NCBI GenBank assembly: GCA_963970005.1
Contig: CAXAMN010021112.1
Coordinates: 733,213 to 797,212 of the forward strand
DNA: 64,000 nt
Direction: 5' to 3'
Origin: Durusdinium trenchii
Lineage: Eukaryota; Sar; Dinophyceae; Suessiales; Symbiodiniaceae
In this document: positions 24,168 through 34,226 of the stretch, piece by piece
How the letters are laid out: each line of letters starts with the position of its first letter
Position numbering within the stretch: position 1 is the stretch's first letter
Notes under the pieces: model-generated
Told to the model about the DNA's origin: nothing
Databases searched by the model: none
The model's input: only the letters and a program-made list of their open reading frames with translations
Position numbers and translations under genes: made by a program

Positions 24168-24368
24168 TCAAAGAATGTGGTCCATGTGGATCAGATGTTC
24201 TTCTCTGCAAAGAGGACATGAGAGCCTCCCAGTGCTGGGGCCTGTCAAAACAACTCCGTGTGACAGACCCCAAGCAACCAGACATTCCTCGTGATAGCAG
24301 TGCTGGCATGGTAGCTGCTTCACCTGCTCGTGGGGCTGCAGTTGGTCCAAGAAAATCGCACAAGTCAC
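24168..24368 (-). CDS. RING-H2-like C-terminal exon
   Basis: Phase-0 exon ending at a TGA. It begins VTCAIFLDQL, then LPCQHCYHEECLVAW, then LSCPLCREE, and ends HLIHMDHIL. Zinc-ligand spacing fits RING-H2: C3, [position 6], C21-x-H23, H26-x2-C29, C51-x2-C54. Position 6, normally Cys (C-x2-C), is Phe (TTC, one base from TGC). The family recruits E2 ubiquitin-conjugating enzymes. Loss of one ligand could impair site 1, or be compensated; a one-base assembly error is also possible. The neighbouring transmembrane exon supports a membrane-bound ligase. Confidence 0.72.
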   Translation of the reverse strand: MTCAIFLDQLQPHEQVKQLPCQHCYHEECLVAWGLSHGVVLTGPSTGRLSCPLCREEHLIHMDHIL

Positions 24369-24585
24369 CTCTCCATTCGCATGGGCGGAGGGGAGCTCTA
24401 ACGAAACATGGATGTACTTAGTACTGCCAGTAGGTTCTTAAAGGACAAGCAGCAAGCACGTAGAGTTCAAACTGGTTTCACAGACTTAAGTCTGGCTTCA
24501 TCAAAGTGCCGAAGTGCCTTTTCCTTCGTAATCGTCAAACCTGACCAGCCACCTCACTTGATTGGAACCCCCACCTCTTCAAGTC

Positions 24586-24771
24586 CTCATGAGTACTGCG
24601 CAAAAAGCGCGTGGAGCGAGTGGAGTGGATCCTCTCCTTGTTGCAGCAAACCACCCAGCACGTCACCAAAACGGCCCCAAGCCCAATCATCCCCACAATG
24701 CCAATGACCACCACCTGCCCTGCATCGAACATGACGATCCTCATGTGCTCGGCTGTGCGTTCGGCGTTGTT
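24586..24771 (-). CDS. Exon with one transmembrane helix (62 codons)
   Basis: Begins NNAERTAEHMRIVMFDAG. A hydrophobic span of about 24 residues follows (VVVIGIVGMIGLGAVLVTCW, then VVCC), then a basic segment NKERIHSTRSTRFLRSTHE. The positive charges after the span suggest a cytoplasmic C-terminus. The acceptor is TCGGCTGAAG; the donor is read as GAG|GACTTG (GA type), with an alternative GT donor 11 bases further on that would break the phase with the RING exon. Confidence 0.6.
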
Positions 24772-24889
24772 CTTCAGCCGAGAGGATCGCGTCAAGCCCG
24801 TGCGTGGTCGCCGTTCGGGAAGGTCGGTGTTTGGCCCGTGTGGTGAAGAGTTCAAAGGTCTCGACCAGTGACCAGTGACCATCATGTAC

Positions 24890-27408
24890 CAATTTCTACA
24901 TAGTCTGACATTGGAATGAAGAAGTTGTGACGAACTCGGGGTTTGTCACCTCGTGCCTACTGCTGCCTACCTGTCCACCCTTTTGCCACGTGATTTGAGC
25001 CGCTCAAATGCTGCGCGGTGTCAAACGCAGTGCAGAGACGCTGCGACGAATTCTCGCGAGAACAAGTGTTGTTTCTGGATTCTTCCACCTTCCTGCTATA
25101 GGGATGGATAGAGAGAGAGAGAGAATCTTGAGACCACACGTGAAAGACATGGTTCAAACTCTCTGGTTTCTCACACATCATTTTTGTAAGTTCAGCAGGT
25201 CAAGTTGGAGCTTCCTCTCTGCCAAAAACGGAACTCCTAACTTCTCATGCTTCTTCTTTGGACAGTTATCGCACCACTACCTTCTTGAGTTCAGCATGGC
25301 TTGTGAATAGGCCAGCAGTTAAAACGAGGATCATGCCCGGTTGGGGTACCCCAAACGGTAGACATCGACCGAAAGCGTTCCCATCGCCATTGACTGAGTG
25401 AATTTTGAGTCTTGCTTCATCTCCAAGTTTCGACAACGAGGTCCTGGTGGAATGGACGTCCGGATGACTTTTTGAAGAATCCCGTAAAACCAGTACAGTG
25501 AATGGGGAGCTTTATGAATCAACAGTCTGCATGATCTTCCGCCGGTGTCTTCGGATCAAACCTATCCCCCCAAAAAAGTGCCCTGGCCAAGCGGCGCGGT
25601 GCTTCAGCGCGACCCACGCTGCTGGTGCGTGAAAAGGGAGTGCATGAATTAGATGATGAGGTCCTGCTCGTTTTCGAGACGAGCAGGGCGGGCTCCGGCG
25701 CCCTGCTCGATGAGGTCCACACTGGCAGCACTTCATTCAGTTCGTGACCCCTCTTTTTGCAGTCCGGAGTCGGTGACAAACACCAAACGAAGGGTCCGGA
25801 AGGGTCACCTTTTCGTGGCGGAGCGTCGGGTTTCTCGTTGGGTTCAGCTTCACCATGGTCATTGGAGAACAAGAAGCGAAGGCAGCTCAGGTCATATCCG
25901 GATGGGATGGACATGCTTTGCTGGCGTCGCGCTGGGAGACCACTTCAGATGTCCACTTCAGATTGGGATGGTCTCACCTTTGGTCATCTGAATGGGATGG
26001 TGAAATGTGGAGATTTCTGTCCGCGCCTTTGGCCTGCACCTCACGAGATCTGACCTCTCCCGCCACGGGATCTGTGCCCTTAAAGCTTAGACCTCGGGTT
26101 CATCCACCGAGCGACAAGGAAGCCGTCTCCAGCACCCGACTCTACCGGTCGAAATGGAGGCGTTTGTAGACTAGTCGTAGGTGGTGAGGGGCCCAGGGCC
26201 CTGGTATTGATCTCGGACATTCTGAATTCGTGCTTTCCACTGGCCATGTGAGCATAGGAGTTGCCATGTTGGAACACCACAACTGTGTCAACCTCTGCTT
26301 GGTTTTCGGCTTCCAGGTCTTTCCTCGCGCTATCACCGTGGATCCGCCATCAAGACTCGCTTCAGCTCCCACGACTTCTGGCTTGGCTTGGGGTAACCAG
26401 ACGAAGCACTCTTCATGACCGGTCCCCCACGGGGGGGCGCTCGGCGAAACGACCGGTCCCCAGGGGGAGGCCTAGGGGTGACCCCCGGCTCCTTGGAGTC
26501 GAGGCGTCGAGCGGTGACCTGGCGCCGCATCCGTCCCCAGGTCAAAAGGGCAGGGACTCGTAGGAAAAGAAGCCGAAGACTGTAGAGATCGTTCTTAGAC
26601 CCCAAAAGAAAGGTAACCTGAATATATAGCTTAAGCTCTGCCTCCAAACCTGGGATACCTTCTACCTGCTTCTGCTGGTGATTTTCTCCACAGTCTGAAG
26701 CCAATTAGTTACAGACCCTAGAAGTCCAGTTTGACTATATTTTGACCGAAGTAAAGGAAATTCCTGAATAGCCTCAGAACCTCCAGAATCACCCACTCAA
26801 AAGGGTGGTTGATAGTGCTGCATGGTTTTTTGAACCCCTCAAAACCATATTTCTTTCACCATCCAAGAAGCATTCCGTGGCCTGGTGCTGGCCTATTCTT
26901 TGTTGCCTGCTTTGCATTCGTTGTTTTCACCACCTCGACCCCGCCCTGACTAGCGCGGATCCGACATGAGACTGACCTCTGACCTCACCACGAGGAACCC
27001 AGTTGGAGCGGAACAAAGAACTCAGTTTGGACTCATTCGTCCTGGGGTGCTCCAACAAACACCCCAACACCCTCAAAGATGGGACGATGTTTGGGGAAGT
27101 TGTTCCATACACTTTGTATCTAAGTATCCTCAAAAGGGTTCCCGTCCATGATCGCTTTCATCCTGGGCTTCCCTGGTCCAACCGGGACTTGGTGCCACCG
27201 ACCTCTTTTTTCCGGGCTTTTCGCCACGTGGGAGGCCCCTTGGGGAGACCGACCTCGGCCGGAACCCGACCCTCGGGAACGGCCGGTAAAGACCCACCGA
27301 GCGAGAACGCTGGGTCTCCACGGTCTCCATGTCCCAAAAACCTCTGGTTCACGTGCCGAGTCGAACCAATTGCGTGGCGCCACGTAGCCGAGTCGGCGCT
27401 GGCCGGAC
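24890..27408. other. Spacer with no secure gene
   Basis: Contains the truncated family 1 copy at 26716. Minus-strand frames near 25510-25740 read smoothly in places but offer competing frames, so none is called. Confidence 0.4.
26716..26770 (+). mobile_element. Truncated family 1 element
   Basis: CCCTAGAAGTCCAG ... TATATTTTGACCGAAGTAAA; only the left half remains. A smaller piece (CCCTGGACGTCCAGTCGACT) lies at 28691. Confidence 0.5.
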
Positions 27409-27429
27409 CTTGGCAACAGCTTCGTCCGC
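27409..27429 (-). CDS. 21-nt micro-exon
   Basis: Encodes ADEAVAK between AGTCTCTCAG|GCG and AAG|GTCCGG. One heptad-sized member of the Ala/Lys/Glu family. Confidence 0.42.
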
Positions 27430-28373
27430 CTGAGAGACTTGCGGCGCGGGTTTGGGACGCTTCGGGGGCCTTTGAATGAAAACCCTTGGCTTCCGCTCGG
27501 CCATTCAAAAAATGGGAACGACCTGGTTTCGTAGTTTTAAAATCCTTAGTACAGCAGCTCGGTGGTTCTGGATTCAGCCTATTAAAAGAACGGTGGTTGT
27601 AATGCTAGGGGGATGAAAAGGACCAGGATGAGCTTCCTAAAGACGGACCAGGTGATCCACGTGTCCGCTCCAGTGATTGTTCGAGAACAGATCGGGCCAG
27701 TGTCGAAGACATGCCATGCAACGGAACATTCACAACTCAAAGATCCGAAGATCCGGAAGACCATCTGCCCCTTTCATGCCCCCCTGAAGAAAAGGGTCTT
27801 GCGACGTCGGTGTCAAGTCTCTCAGGTCTTTCTCAGGTCTTTCACAACTCAAGTGTCCAATTCTTGCTCCAAACGGGAAGCGGCACCTAGGTCAGTCACC
27901 CATCTTCGTCCGCCGGGAGGCCGTGCGAGGGCGACGAGCGGAGGAGCATCCGTTCGTAGCGTCCGATCGCTCCGTTCGTAGTACGGCCAGGAGCCCCGAA
28001 CGTAGCGTTCTTGTTACTACTAGTAAGGCACTTGTTACTGCTAGTAAGGCACTTGTCTCTGGGCTTTCGATGTTCGTATCAAAGTCTCTACCCTGAAGCC
28101 TCCCAGTCAAGCGCTTCAGCCTCCCAGTGCCGGAAACCAAGTGGAACCAACTGGCGATGAAAACCCCAACCAAAAGGAAAGCAGAACTCACGGGTTCTCA
28201 CAGGACCCCGGAAAAAAATATAAAGGGAGGACGGTCCTTTACTTCTGGTTGCTTCAAAAGAAAACGCTTCTTCCGCGCTCTGAAGCTGAAGGTTGCTGTT
28301 TGCCTTGCGTGGTGCTTTGTGTCCAAAAGCGGCTCGGCTTGGAGTCCGAGTCAGCGACCCGCGGGCCCCACAC

Positions 28374-28406
28374 CTCTTCCGCCTTCTGGCTGATGGCCTT
28401 CTGGGC
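28374..28406 (-). CDS. 33-nt coiled-coil micro-exon
   Basis: Encodes AQKAISQKAEE between CTATCAG|GCC and GAG|GTGTGG. The 57-nt exon at 28554 lies just upstream in transcript order. Confidence 0.6.
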
Positions 28407-28553
28407 CTGATAGCGTCCCCATGGCATCGGTGTGGAGTCGAAAAGTGTCGACGGATGTCCCTGACGACCCAGACGCGAAGAAAACAGGTCCAGGACGTCC
28501 CTGACCCAGACGCTCCATCCAGGGTGCTGGGAAAATGAAATCCTCAAACATAC

Positions 28554-28610
28554 CTGAACCCTCCAAGATCTGTGTCTGCTGGTGACAAACTCGGTGCCCA
28601 GGTTCACCAC
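28554..28610 (-). CDS. 57-nt exon with canonical GTATGT donor
   Basis: CCCACCCACAG|GTG acceptor and CAG|GTATGTTTG donor, the best-formed splice pair in the window. Encodes VVNLGTEFVTSRHRSWRVQ in phase 0. Start similar to WVNLSTDF at 2674-2769. Confidence 0.65.
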
Positions 28611-28755
28611 CTGTGGGTGGGTCTCCAAATAGCCTGTTGGACGGCATCCATATTACGTAAGTATAAATATATATATATATAGTAACTAATCCCTGGACGT
28701 CCAGTCGACTATTTGTTTAAATGGTCTTAAGGTAAACCGAAAAAGTTGTCTTTAC

Positions 28756-28835
28756 TTCGGTGGCGCCAAAAAATGGTCCATGGGGAACCGAAAACCCGTA
28801 CCCCATAGCCCCATAGGCAAAACCGCGGTTTGCAG
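28756..28835 (-). CDS. 80-nt Gly/aromatic-rich exon
   Basis: A long pyrimidine-rich tract ending CTTCTCCGCAG precedes it; donor GAA|GTAAAG. The preferred frame reads ANRGFAYGAMGYGFSVPHGP then FFGATE and ends in phase 0, matching the next exon. The start phase does not match the micro-exon at 28922, so a further exon may lie between them. Confidence 0.5.
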
Positions 28836-28921
28836 CTGCGGAGAAGGTAAAAGAGGCTTTTGCATGGATGTTGAAGATGGCCAGAATCTCTCGGCGCGAG
28901 AATCTGTGGTGTGGTTCCCGC

Positions 28922-28957
28922 CTGGTCCACAGCTTTCTCGGCTGCCTCCTTGGCTTC
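28922..28957 (-). CDS. 36-nt coiled-coil micro-exon
   Basis: Encodes EAKEAAEKAVDQ between CCGTCAG|GAA and CAG|GCGGGA (GC donor). One residue longer than the common 11-residue unit. Confidence 0.58.
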
Positions 28958-29747
28958 CTGACGGGTGGATGAACACATTGTAGCCCCTTGCGAATAACCC
29001 TACATAACATAACCCTGACCACCCATAATCTGTGATATCTTATATATTAAGTACCAGGGAATCCAAATGTGCATTTTTGTTTGTTCAAACACGTTCGCAC
29101 AAAAAATCCGGCCTTTTTTGTCAAATGGACAAATACGGCTGGAATTCCTCCGAACATTGGGTTTGATTGGGTTTTATCCATATGGGTGTTTGTCTATAAA
29201 ATGATGATGGAGCTTGGGTTTCGTATGGGCACGCTTTTGTACGGTATTGTTTTTTGTCCATACGACTAAATACGCTAATTTGTTAATTAAAATGTCCATG
29301 CGATAAATTCTGTCCAAAGACGGCCTTCGCACAAAAAAGAGTGTTCATACGACTTTCCAGGTACATAAATAGTCTAATCTGCCAAGGAGGGGAGCGCCTT
29401 GATCCCGTTCGGACCACCGAGTGCCGATGTCACTCAGCCCCCCAATTGTCGGGCTGCTTCAGACACTTGAGGTGGCACTCCCAAAGCCTCTTCCTTAAAC
29501 CACGGAAGAGCACTAATTAAGGCGAATCACACCAAGAACCTTACCAGTTCAAATGTTCTCCGGTCTACGGTCTAAGTCTATATCAAAAACGGTCTAAATG
29601 TATGATAATCATGTGTTTCGCAGCAAAGCTTGAAAAAGAACAGGATCCCTGCTCCAGTTCATACCGGTCTCCACCTTCTACTTCCCCAAAACCCACCAAC
29701 TCCACGCCGCGGGAGGACGGCGTGGGAGGAAGGTCTTCACCACTCGC

Positions 29748-29783
29748 CTCGGTGACCTTCTTGGCCGCCGCCTCTCCAGAGGC
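29748..29783 (-). CDS. 36-nt coiled-coil micro-exon
   Basis: Encodes ASGEAAAKKVTE between GACCAAG|GCC and GAG|GCGAGT (GC donor). Confidence 0.55.
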
Positions 29784-30535
29784 CTTGGTCCAGCCGTCCG
29801 AGCGCCAATGGCGGCCGAGCTCGACGAGCGACCGAGTCGAGCTGCGTGCGACCGGGTCCACCCAACGCCCATCCCAACGCCCAGTAGGGGGCCCCAGATC
29901 CAAGAAGGGGCCCAGATGTGACCAGGAATCCATCCCGCCTATCGATCACTTATATAAAGGGGATGGATTCGGATAAGCGAGTTCACCAAAAATGATGGGT
30001 TCCTGCTCCAGCACAGCTAGAATTCGAGGGAGCTGACCGGATTCCTAATTCTACCTCATGGTCTCTCCTCCAATCCTCTCCACCCGCCCCAGATCCAAGA
30101 AGGGGCCCAGTCAGACACGACGGCCATGGAAAGAGCCCTCACGGCGTGCACCTGTGTGGCCAGAACCCGACGCCAAAACGTTGGGGTCCAGACCCAAAGC
30201 AAAGCCTTCCCATTGCGCCCCAGGCACGTATTCTTTGGGTAGGACCCGCCGGGACGGTCTTCGGCCAAAAGGTCCGATGGCACCCAGACACATCCAGACA
30301 CTCTGTTCACAGCCCTTGATCCGGGGGAACCTCCAAAAGATTCGGGTCAGGCCGGAGGGAGGGTCGCGTCTGGACACCCACCGGCCCACCGGCACCGGCC
30401 TTGGCCCCCATCGCCGTGGCGACGGCCTGGTGTCACGATGTCCGTTTGGGGTGAGACTTGCGACACAACTCCGACACGACGTCGTTCGTACCGAAGTCGT
30501 GGGGCCTGGCGCGAATAGCAAGGTTCAATCGTTTA

Positions 30536-30545
30536 NNNNNNNNNN
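30536..30545. other. Assembly gap (10 N)
   Basis: Ten undetermined bases, probably a placeholder of arbitrary length. Any exon here is lost; the flanks are GC-rich. Confidence 0.98.
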
Positions 30546-30617
30546 CGAACACCCCGAGCATCGATGAAAGCGACGAGGCAAAAACGTTCATCAACGAGGC
30601 GGGGCGAGGCGTTGCGC

Positions 30618-30665
30618 CTTCTGGACCACATCCGTGGCAGCCTTCTCAGCGGCCTTCTTGTCCGC
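30618..30665 (-). CDS. 48-nt coiled-coil micro-exon
   Basis: Encodes ADKKAAEKAATDVVQK between TGTCCCAG|GCG and AAG|GCGCAA (GC donor). The assembly gap at 30536 lies just left of it. Confidence 0.6.
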
Positions 30666-30743
30666 CTGGGACAGCGGTGCGATGCCTCCATGAGCAGGCT
30701 GGAAAGGCTTAGGGTTCTGAATTAAAGCATAGATGTGCTCAAC

Positions 30744-30825
30744 CCCAGACAATTGCCGTATGTCAAGTCTTTGTGGTTCCGCCCGTGGGGCCGCATCTAA
30801 GTCTCTCAGACCTTCAGCTATCTGA
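30744..30825 (-). CDS. 82-nt exon of unknown function
   Basis: Pyrimidine-rich acceptor (CCATTCTTGCTCTCTGAAAG) and donor GGG|GTTGAG. The frame reads QIAEGLRDLDAAPRAEPQRL, then DIRQLSG. It precedes the micro-exon at 30618 in transcript order. Confidence 0.5.
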
Positions 30826-31138
30826 CTTTCAGAGAGCAAGAATGGGGTAGGTTTGGGGATTGTAGAAGCGTGTCTCCACGATGTAGAGTACTTGAAAGTA
30901 TTGTTCTATTTCAGGAAACAACTGCTAAATGTAAACCATGCCAAAAAGTGGAATTGAGGATCACCGGGTGTAGCTTCAGATTCCGGAAAAGCGGTCACAT
31001 AATTAATGGTAAGCTTTTGGCGCACCATCCAGCTTATCGCCATGTTCAAATAAACAACATTCAACTTCTCGCCCTTCTCGCCACATCGTCACGCCATGGT
31101 CACCTACTAGCAGTGTTGCATGAGTCGCCATACTTGAC

Positions 31139-31237
31139 CTCCATCTGAGAGACCCGAGCTGCAGACACTTCCGGCACTGCAGGAGCTGCAGGCACTTCCG
31201 GCACTGCAGGCACTGCAGGTGTCACCGCTGCGGCCGC
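31139..31237 (-). CDS. Pro/Ala/Val-rich exon (33 codons)
   Basis: Strong acceptor (GTTTTTCCTCCAG|GCG) and donor ATGGAG|GTCAAG. It contains VTPAVPAVPEVPAAPAVPEV, then SAARVSQME. The internal repeat of the codons for PAVPEVPA implies local duplication. The copia element begins 212 bp to the right, so it was inserted in the intron just upstream. Confidence 0.65.
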
Positions 31238-31448
31238 CTGGAGGAAAAACAAAGCCAAACGACAGTTTAGATCACCGGCTTTGCCAATTTTGTGGCTCAA
31301 AGGTTACTTGACTCTGGGAGCATCCAGGTGCTGATCAAGAAAACCTGCCACCTGCTTGGCACCTACTTGGGTCTGTCTCACGTGCTAGACACCCGAGCCT
31401 TTTCAAGAGCCTTCCAAGAAATGGTTCAACAACTCCTCATGTTTAAAA

Positions 31449-31453
31449 CAAGG
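31449..31453. repeat. Target-site duplication, left copy
   Basis: CAAGG immediately left of the 5' LTR, repeated exactly at 39583-39587 right of the 3' LTR. Five bases is the length expected for copia integrases. Confidence 0.93.
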
Positions 31454-31636
31454 TGACAGTTGCACGCTGTGCATTGCGTCATGAAGTGGTTGAGAGTGTT
31501 TTTCCATGTCCGACCGACCGTATCCTTCCGCTCAAGGGAGGGACTTGTGCGCTGAAAAGCGCTGCGGGTGGCGCGCGTTCGTGCGCCGTGTTTCGTTTGC
31601 TGCCGGACTTCGGTTGCCGGCCTTGCTACCTCAACA
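31454..31636 (+). repeat. 5' LTR of the copia element
   Basis: 183 bp starting TGACAGTTGC and ending CCTCAACA. It is identical to the 3' LTR except G against A at the sixth base. The ends are canonical TG...CA. The LTR is short for a copia element. By family knowledge it should hold the promoter and transcript end signals, but I see no TATA box or obvious polyadenylation motif in it. Confidence 0.96.
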
Positions 31637-31650
31637 TTGGTAGCGGAGCC
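31637..31650 (+). other. Putative primer-binding site (initiator tRNA-Met type)
   Basis: TTGGTAGCGGAGCC directly follows the 5' LTR. TGGTAGC matches the complement of the ACCA-ending 3' terminus of eukaryotic initiator tRNA-Met, the usual primer of copia elements; the following bases match only partly. About 135 bp of leader separate it from the first gag ATG at 31785. Confidence 0.75.
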
Positions 31651-31784
31651 CTCCGGGGCTCTGCGATCTACGCTTTGAGGTCAACGGGGTTCTGCGGAAG
31701 TCCCGCGTCACCAACACGTTGCCGAGCTCTTCATTGCCCCGTTTGTTGAGCGCTTCCGGTCAACGACCACCTACTTGAAGAAGA

Positions 31785-34226
31785 ATGCCGACGCAGGCAG
31801 CAGAAGTGAAAGAGACCTCCGAGCTCTACAACCTGCGCGACTCCTATGTCCCGGTCTTCTCAGGCCAACCAAGCGATTACCGAGAGTATCGCAAGAGGCT
31901 GGGCTTATACCACAAGAAGATGCAGCTCAGCAAGCGGACACGTGAGTCCATCCTCAACATCCTCGGAAGCTTTCAAGGCGTGACCTGGCGCCTCTTTGAG
32001 GATTTCTCAGTTGAAGATGCTGAGAAAGAGGACTCCTTCTCCAAGATCCTCGCCAAGCTGGATCAGAACTATGAGTATGATGACAGTGTCACCCTCCCCA
32101 ACGACTTCGAGTTCTACTTCGTGACACTCCAGCGAAAGCCCCAGCAGAGTCTCTTGGCCTATGTCACCGACTACGATGAGGCCTACAGACGCCTGAACCG
32201 ACACAAGGTGACCTTGCCCGCTGCAGTCCAAGGATGGCATCTCTTGAGGCGAGCTGGCCTATCTCGTGAACAGCGCCAGCTGGTGACCTTGAAGGCACCA
32301 ACCCTTGAGAAGAACAACGTCATAGAGGCCATCTACCTGCTCTTCGGCCAGGACTATAAAGCTGGAGGCTGGGCACCAGAGAAGGACAAGCGTTTTTCTC
32401 GCTGGAAGGGTCGCGGCTATGCGGCCATGGAGGAGGATCCTGAAGCCTGGGACGCCTATGAGGAGGGCTACTGGGGTGAGGATGATTGGGCACCTGAGCC
32501 TGACTATGAAGACTATGGGGACGACCCCGAATTCGACGTCAACGCTGGCTACTATGGGGAACTTGAAGAACATGACTATGACGAGTCAACCCCATTGGAT
32601 GATGAGCCAGCAGAACTTGCCAGCACCTACGACCATGCCTATGCCATGTACCTGGACGCCCGACAACGATTTCAACAGTTGAAGATGGCTCGAGGCTTCA
32701 TGCCTGTCGTGGCGCTGACTGACAACCAGACCACGGTCCCCATCGGTGCTGGTCCTGTCCCAAGTGGTTCCAAAGGAAAGGGCAAGACCCAAAGCAAGGG
32801 CAAGTCAAAGAAAGGAAAGGGTCAGAATGTGGTCCGCTATCCCTACACCGCGGCCAAAGATGCTGATCCTCGTGGACGTGCGAAGGCCACCAACTGTTTG
32901 AGGTGCGGCCAACCTGGCCACTGGGCTGCAAACTGTCCTCAGAATGCGAAGTCCTCTTCACCGACCTCCTCAAACAAGAGACCTGCACCTGGCTCTACTG
33001 AGGGTATGGCTTTGAAGTCTGAAGAAGCTCTCGTCCTCTTCCAAGATGAGTATGGAGCTGAACGTGTTGACGCCACCATGCTGGACCCCGGAGCTTCTGC
33101 ATTCTTGAGCGGCTATGGTCCCTTCGTGCGCTACGTCAAGCATTTGGAAGAGCTGGGCTATCCTGTGAACCAGATTCGCTTTGCTCGATGCGAGCGTCGC
33201 TTTCAGTTTGGAGGTGATGCATCAGCCCAAGCTCGATGGACGGTCGACCTGCCTGTGACGGTGGATGGTCAGCTGGGCACAATCCAGTGCTACTTGGTAC
33301 CGGGCAACACGCCTATGTTGATGGGTCGCCCAGTTATCGAAGCTCTCCACATGAGCATGGACTTCAGTGGTCGCATGCTGCGCTTTGGCACTTCGCCCTG
33401 GCAGCCAGTTCTGGTTGGCAGACATGGCGAATACCTGATGTCGCTCACTGAGGGCATGGAATGGCAGACTGACCCAACCAAGAGCCTCTTTGCCCTGCAC
33501 ATCGCTGAGGAAGTGCCTGGCAGTGCTCTCTATCTGCCTGACTTCAATGCTGCCGAGCATGTGTTCACGGCCGAGGAGGATGAACTCAAGGATGAGCTGG
33601 ACACCAGCCGATTGCCTCGCCATGCTCTTCGCACCATGGAGCTTGCACTGACCGCCCGAGTCACCGAGGCTGAGAACCTCATCACGCAGTCCCTTCATGA
33701 ACCACAAGACCAACGGCGAGTGCTTTGGGAAGTGTACACTGGTAAAGCCCGCACTTCCTCTATCGCCGAATCCTTGGGCATGAGAGTGGAAACCTTCAGC
33801 CTTGACAATGGCTGGGACTTCAACTTGATCAAGCACCAACAGCAATTCCTGGCCCGACTTGATGAAGAACAACCTGACGAATTGTTGATGGCTCCGGAAT
33901 GTCGCCTCTGGTCTCGCATGCAGACACTGGCCTGCCGAACACCTGCACAACAAGAAGCACTACAAGCACGTCGAGATCACCACCATCGACGGCACCTTCG
34001 CTTCGTTCGTCGAAGTTACCTCACTCAGGTCAAGAATGGGCGACACGCCACTGTTGAACAACCTCGACATGCCCTGAGCTGGAAAACTGGTGCTTTGCGA
34101 GATCTACCTGGCTTCGCAGTCAGCTTCGACCAGTGCTGTTATGGAGCTATGTGTTTGGATGTCGATGGCATTTGGAAGCCATTAAAAGGGCACCAGGTTT
34201 CAAACTACGAAGAAAGCCATCGCTGA
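31785..34226 (+). CDS. gag-pol: copia Gag-protease-methyltransferase-like polyprotein (813 aa)
   Basis: First reading frame of the retrotransposon, starting at the first ATG after the leader. Residues 20-195 are a copia-type Gag capsid region. Residues 215-275 are strongly acidic and 328-348 are Gly/Lys/Ser-rich. A retroviral CCHC knuckle C-x2-C-x4-H-x4-C lies at residues 371-384 and should bind RNA. A protease-like segment follows (LDPGASAF, Asp434; second motif MLMGRP near 511). The usual D-T/S-G active site reads D-P-G, so activity is uncertain. Residues 645-800 resemble a cytosine-5 methyltransferase fold: EVYTGKA (motif I-like), APECRLWS with a candidate catalytic Cys706 (motif IV-like) and VEQP (motif VI-like). 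The frame ends inside that domain's C-terminal part, whose continuation is found in the next frame. The protein is predicted to act in cytoplasmic particles and then the nucleus. Confidence 0.93.
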   Translation: MPTQAAEVKETSELYNLRDSYVPVFSGQPSDYREYRKRLGLYHKKMQLSKRTRESILNILGSFQGVTWRLFEDFSVEDAEKEDSFSKILAKLDQNYEYDDSVTLPNDFEFYFVTLQRKPQQSLLAYVTDYDEAYRRLNRHKVTLPAAVQGWHLLRRAGLSREQRQLVTLKAPTLEKNNVIEAIYLLFGQDYKAGGWAPEKDKRFSRWKGRGYAAMEEDPEAWDAYEEGYWGEDDWAPEPDYEDYGDDPEFDVNAGYYGELEEHDYDESTPLDDEPAELASTYDHAYAMYLDARQRFQQLKMARGFMPVVALTDNQTTVPIGAGPVPSGSKGKGKTQSKGKSKKGKGQNVVRYPYTAAKDADPRGRAKATNCLRCGQPGHWAANCPQNAKSSSPTSSNKRPAPGSTEGMALKSEEALVLFQDEYGAERVDATMLDPGASAFLSGYGPFVRYVKHLEELGYPVNQIRFARCERRFQFGGDASAQARWTVDLPVTVDGQLGTIQCYLVPGNTPMLMGRPVIEALHMSMDFSGRMLRFGTSPWQPVLVGRHGEYLMSLTEGMEWQTDPTKSLFALHIAEEVPGSALYLPDFNAAEHVFTAEEDELKDELDTSRLPRHALRTMELALTARVTEAENLITQSLHEPQDQRRVLWEVYTGKARTSSIAESLGMRVETFSLDNGWDFNLIKHQQQFLARLDEEQPDELLMAPECRLWSRMQTLACRTPAQQEALQARRDHHHRRHLRFVRRSYLTQVKNGRHATVEQPRHALSWKTGALRDLPGFAVSFDQCCYGAMCLDVDGIWKPLKGHQVSNYEESHR
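34182..34190 (+). other. Frame-change point between the gag-side and pol-side frames
   Basis: Homology-like content switches from the first frame to the +1 frame at TTAAAAGGG, which contains an A4 run (34184-34187). Skipping one A restores the frame with no loss of domain content. This fits a single-base insertion, an assembly homopolymer error, or programmed +1 frameshifting. The position is inside a domain rather than between gag and pol, which makes a programmed site less likely. Confidence 0.7.

Larger units (their letters stand above)
24168..24771 (-). other. 3' end of a membrane-anchored RING-H2-like gene
   Basis: Two minus-strand exons combine a single transmembrane span and a C-terminal RING-like domain, the layout of membrane-anchored RING E3 ubiquitin ligases (ATL-type proteins, by family knowledge). 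They join in phase 0 if the first uses a GA donor (GAG|GACTTG). The gene should extend to the right of 24771; no further exon was securely linked to it. Confidence 0.6.

Noticed and set aside
31280-31305. Possible relic of the dinoflagellate spliced leader (TTTTGTGGCTCAAAG)
   Set aside because: It differs from the conserved leader at several positions, including an inserted base, so it is not a credible retroposed-cDNA mark.
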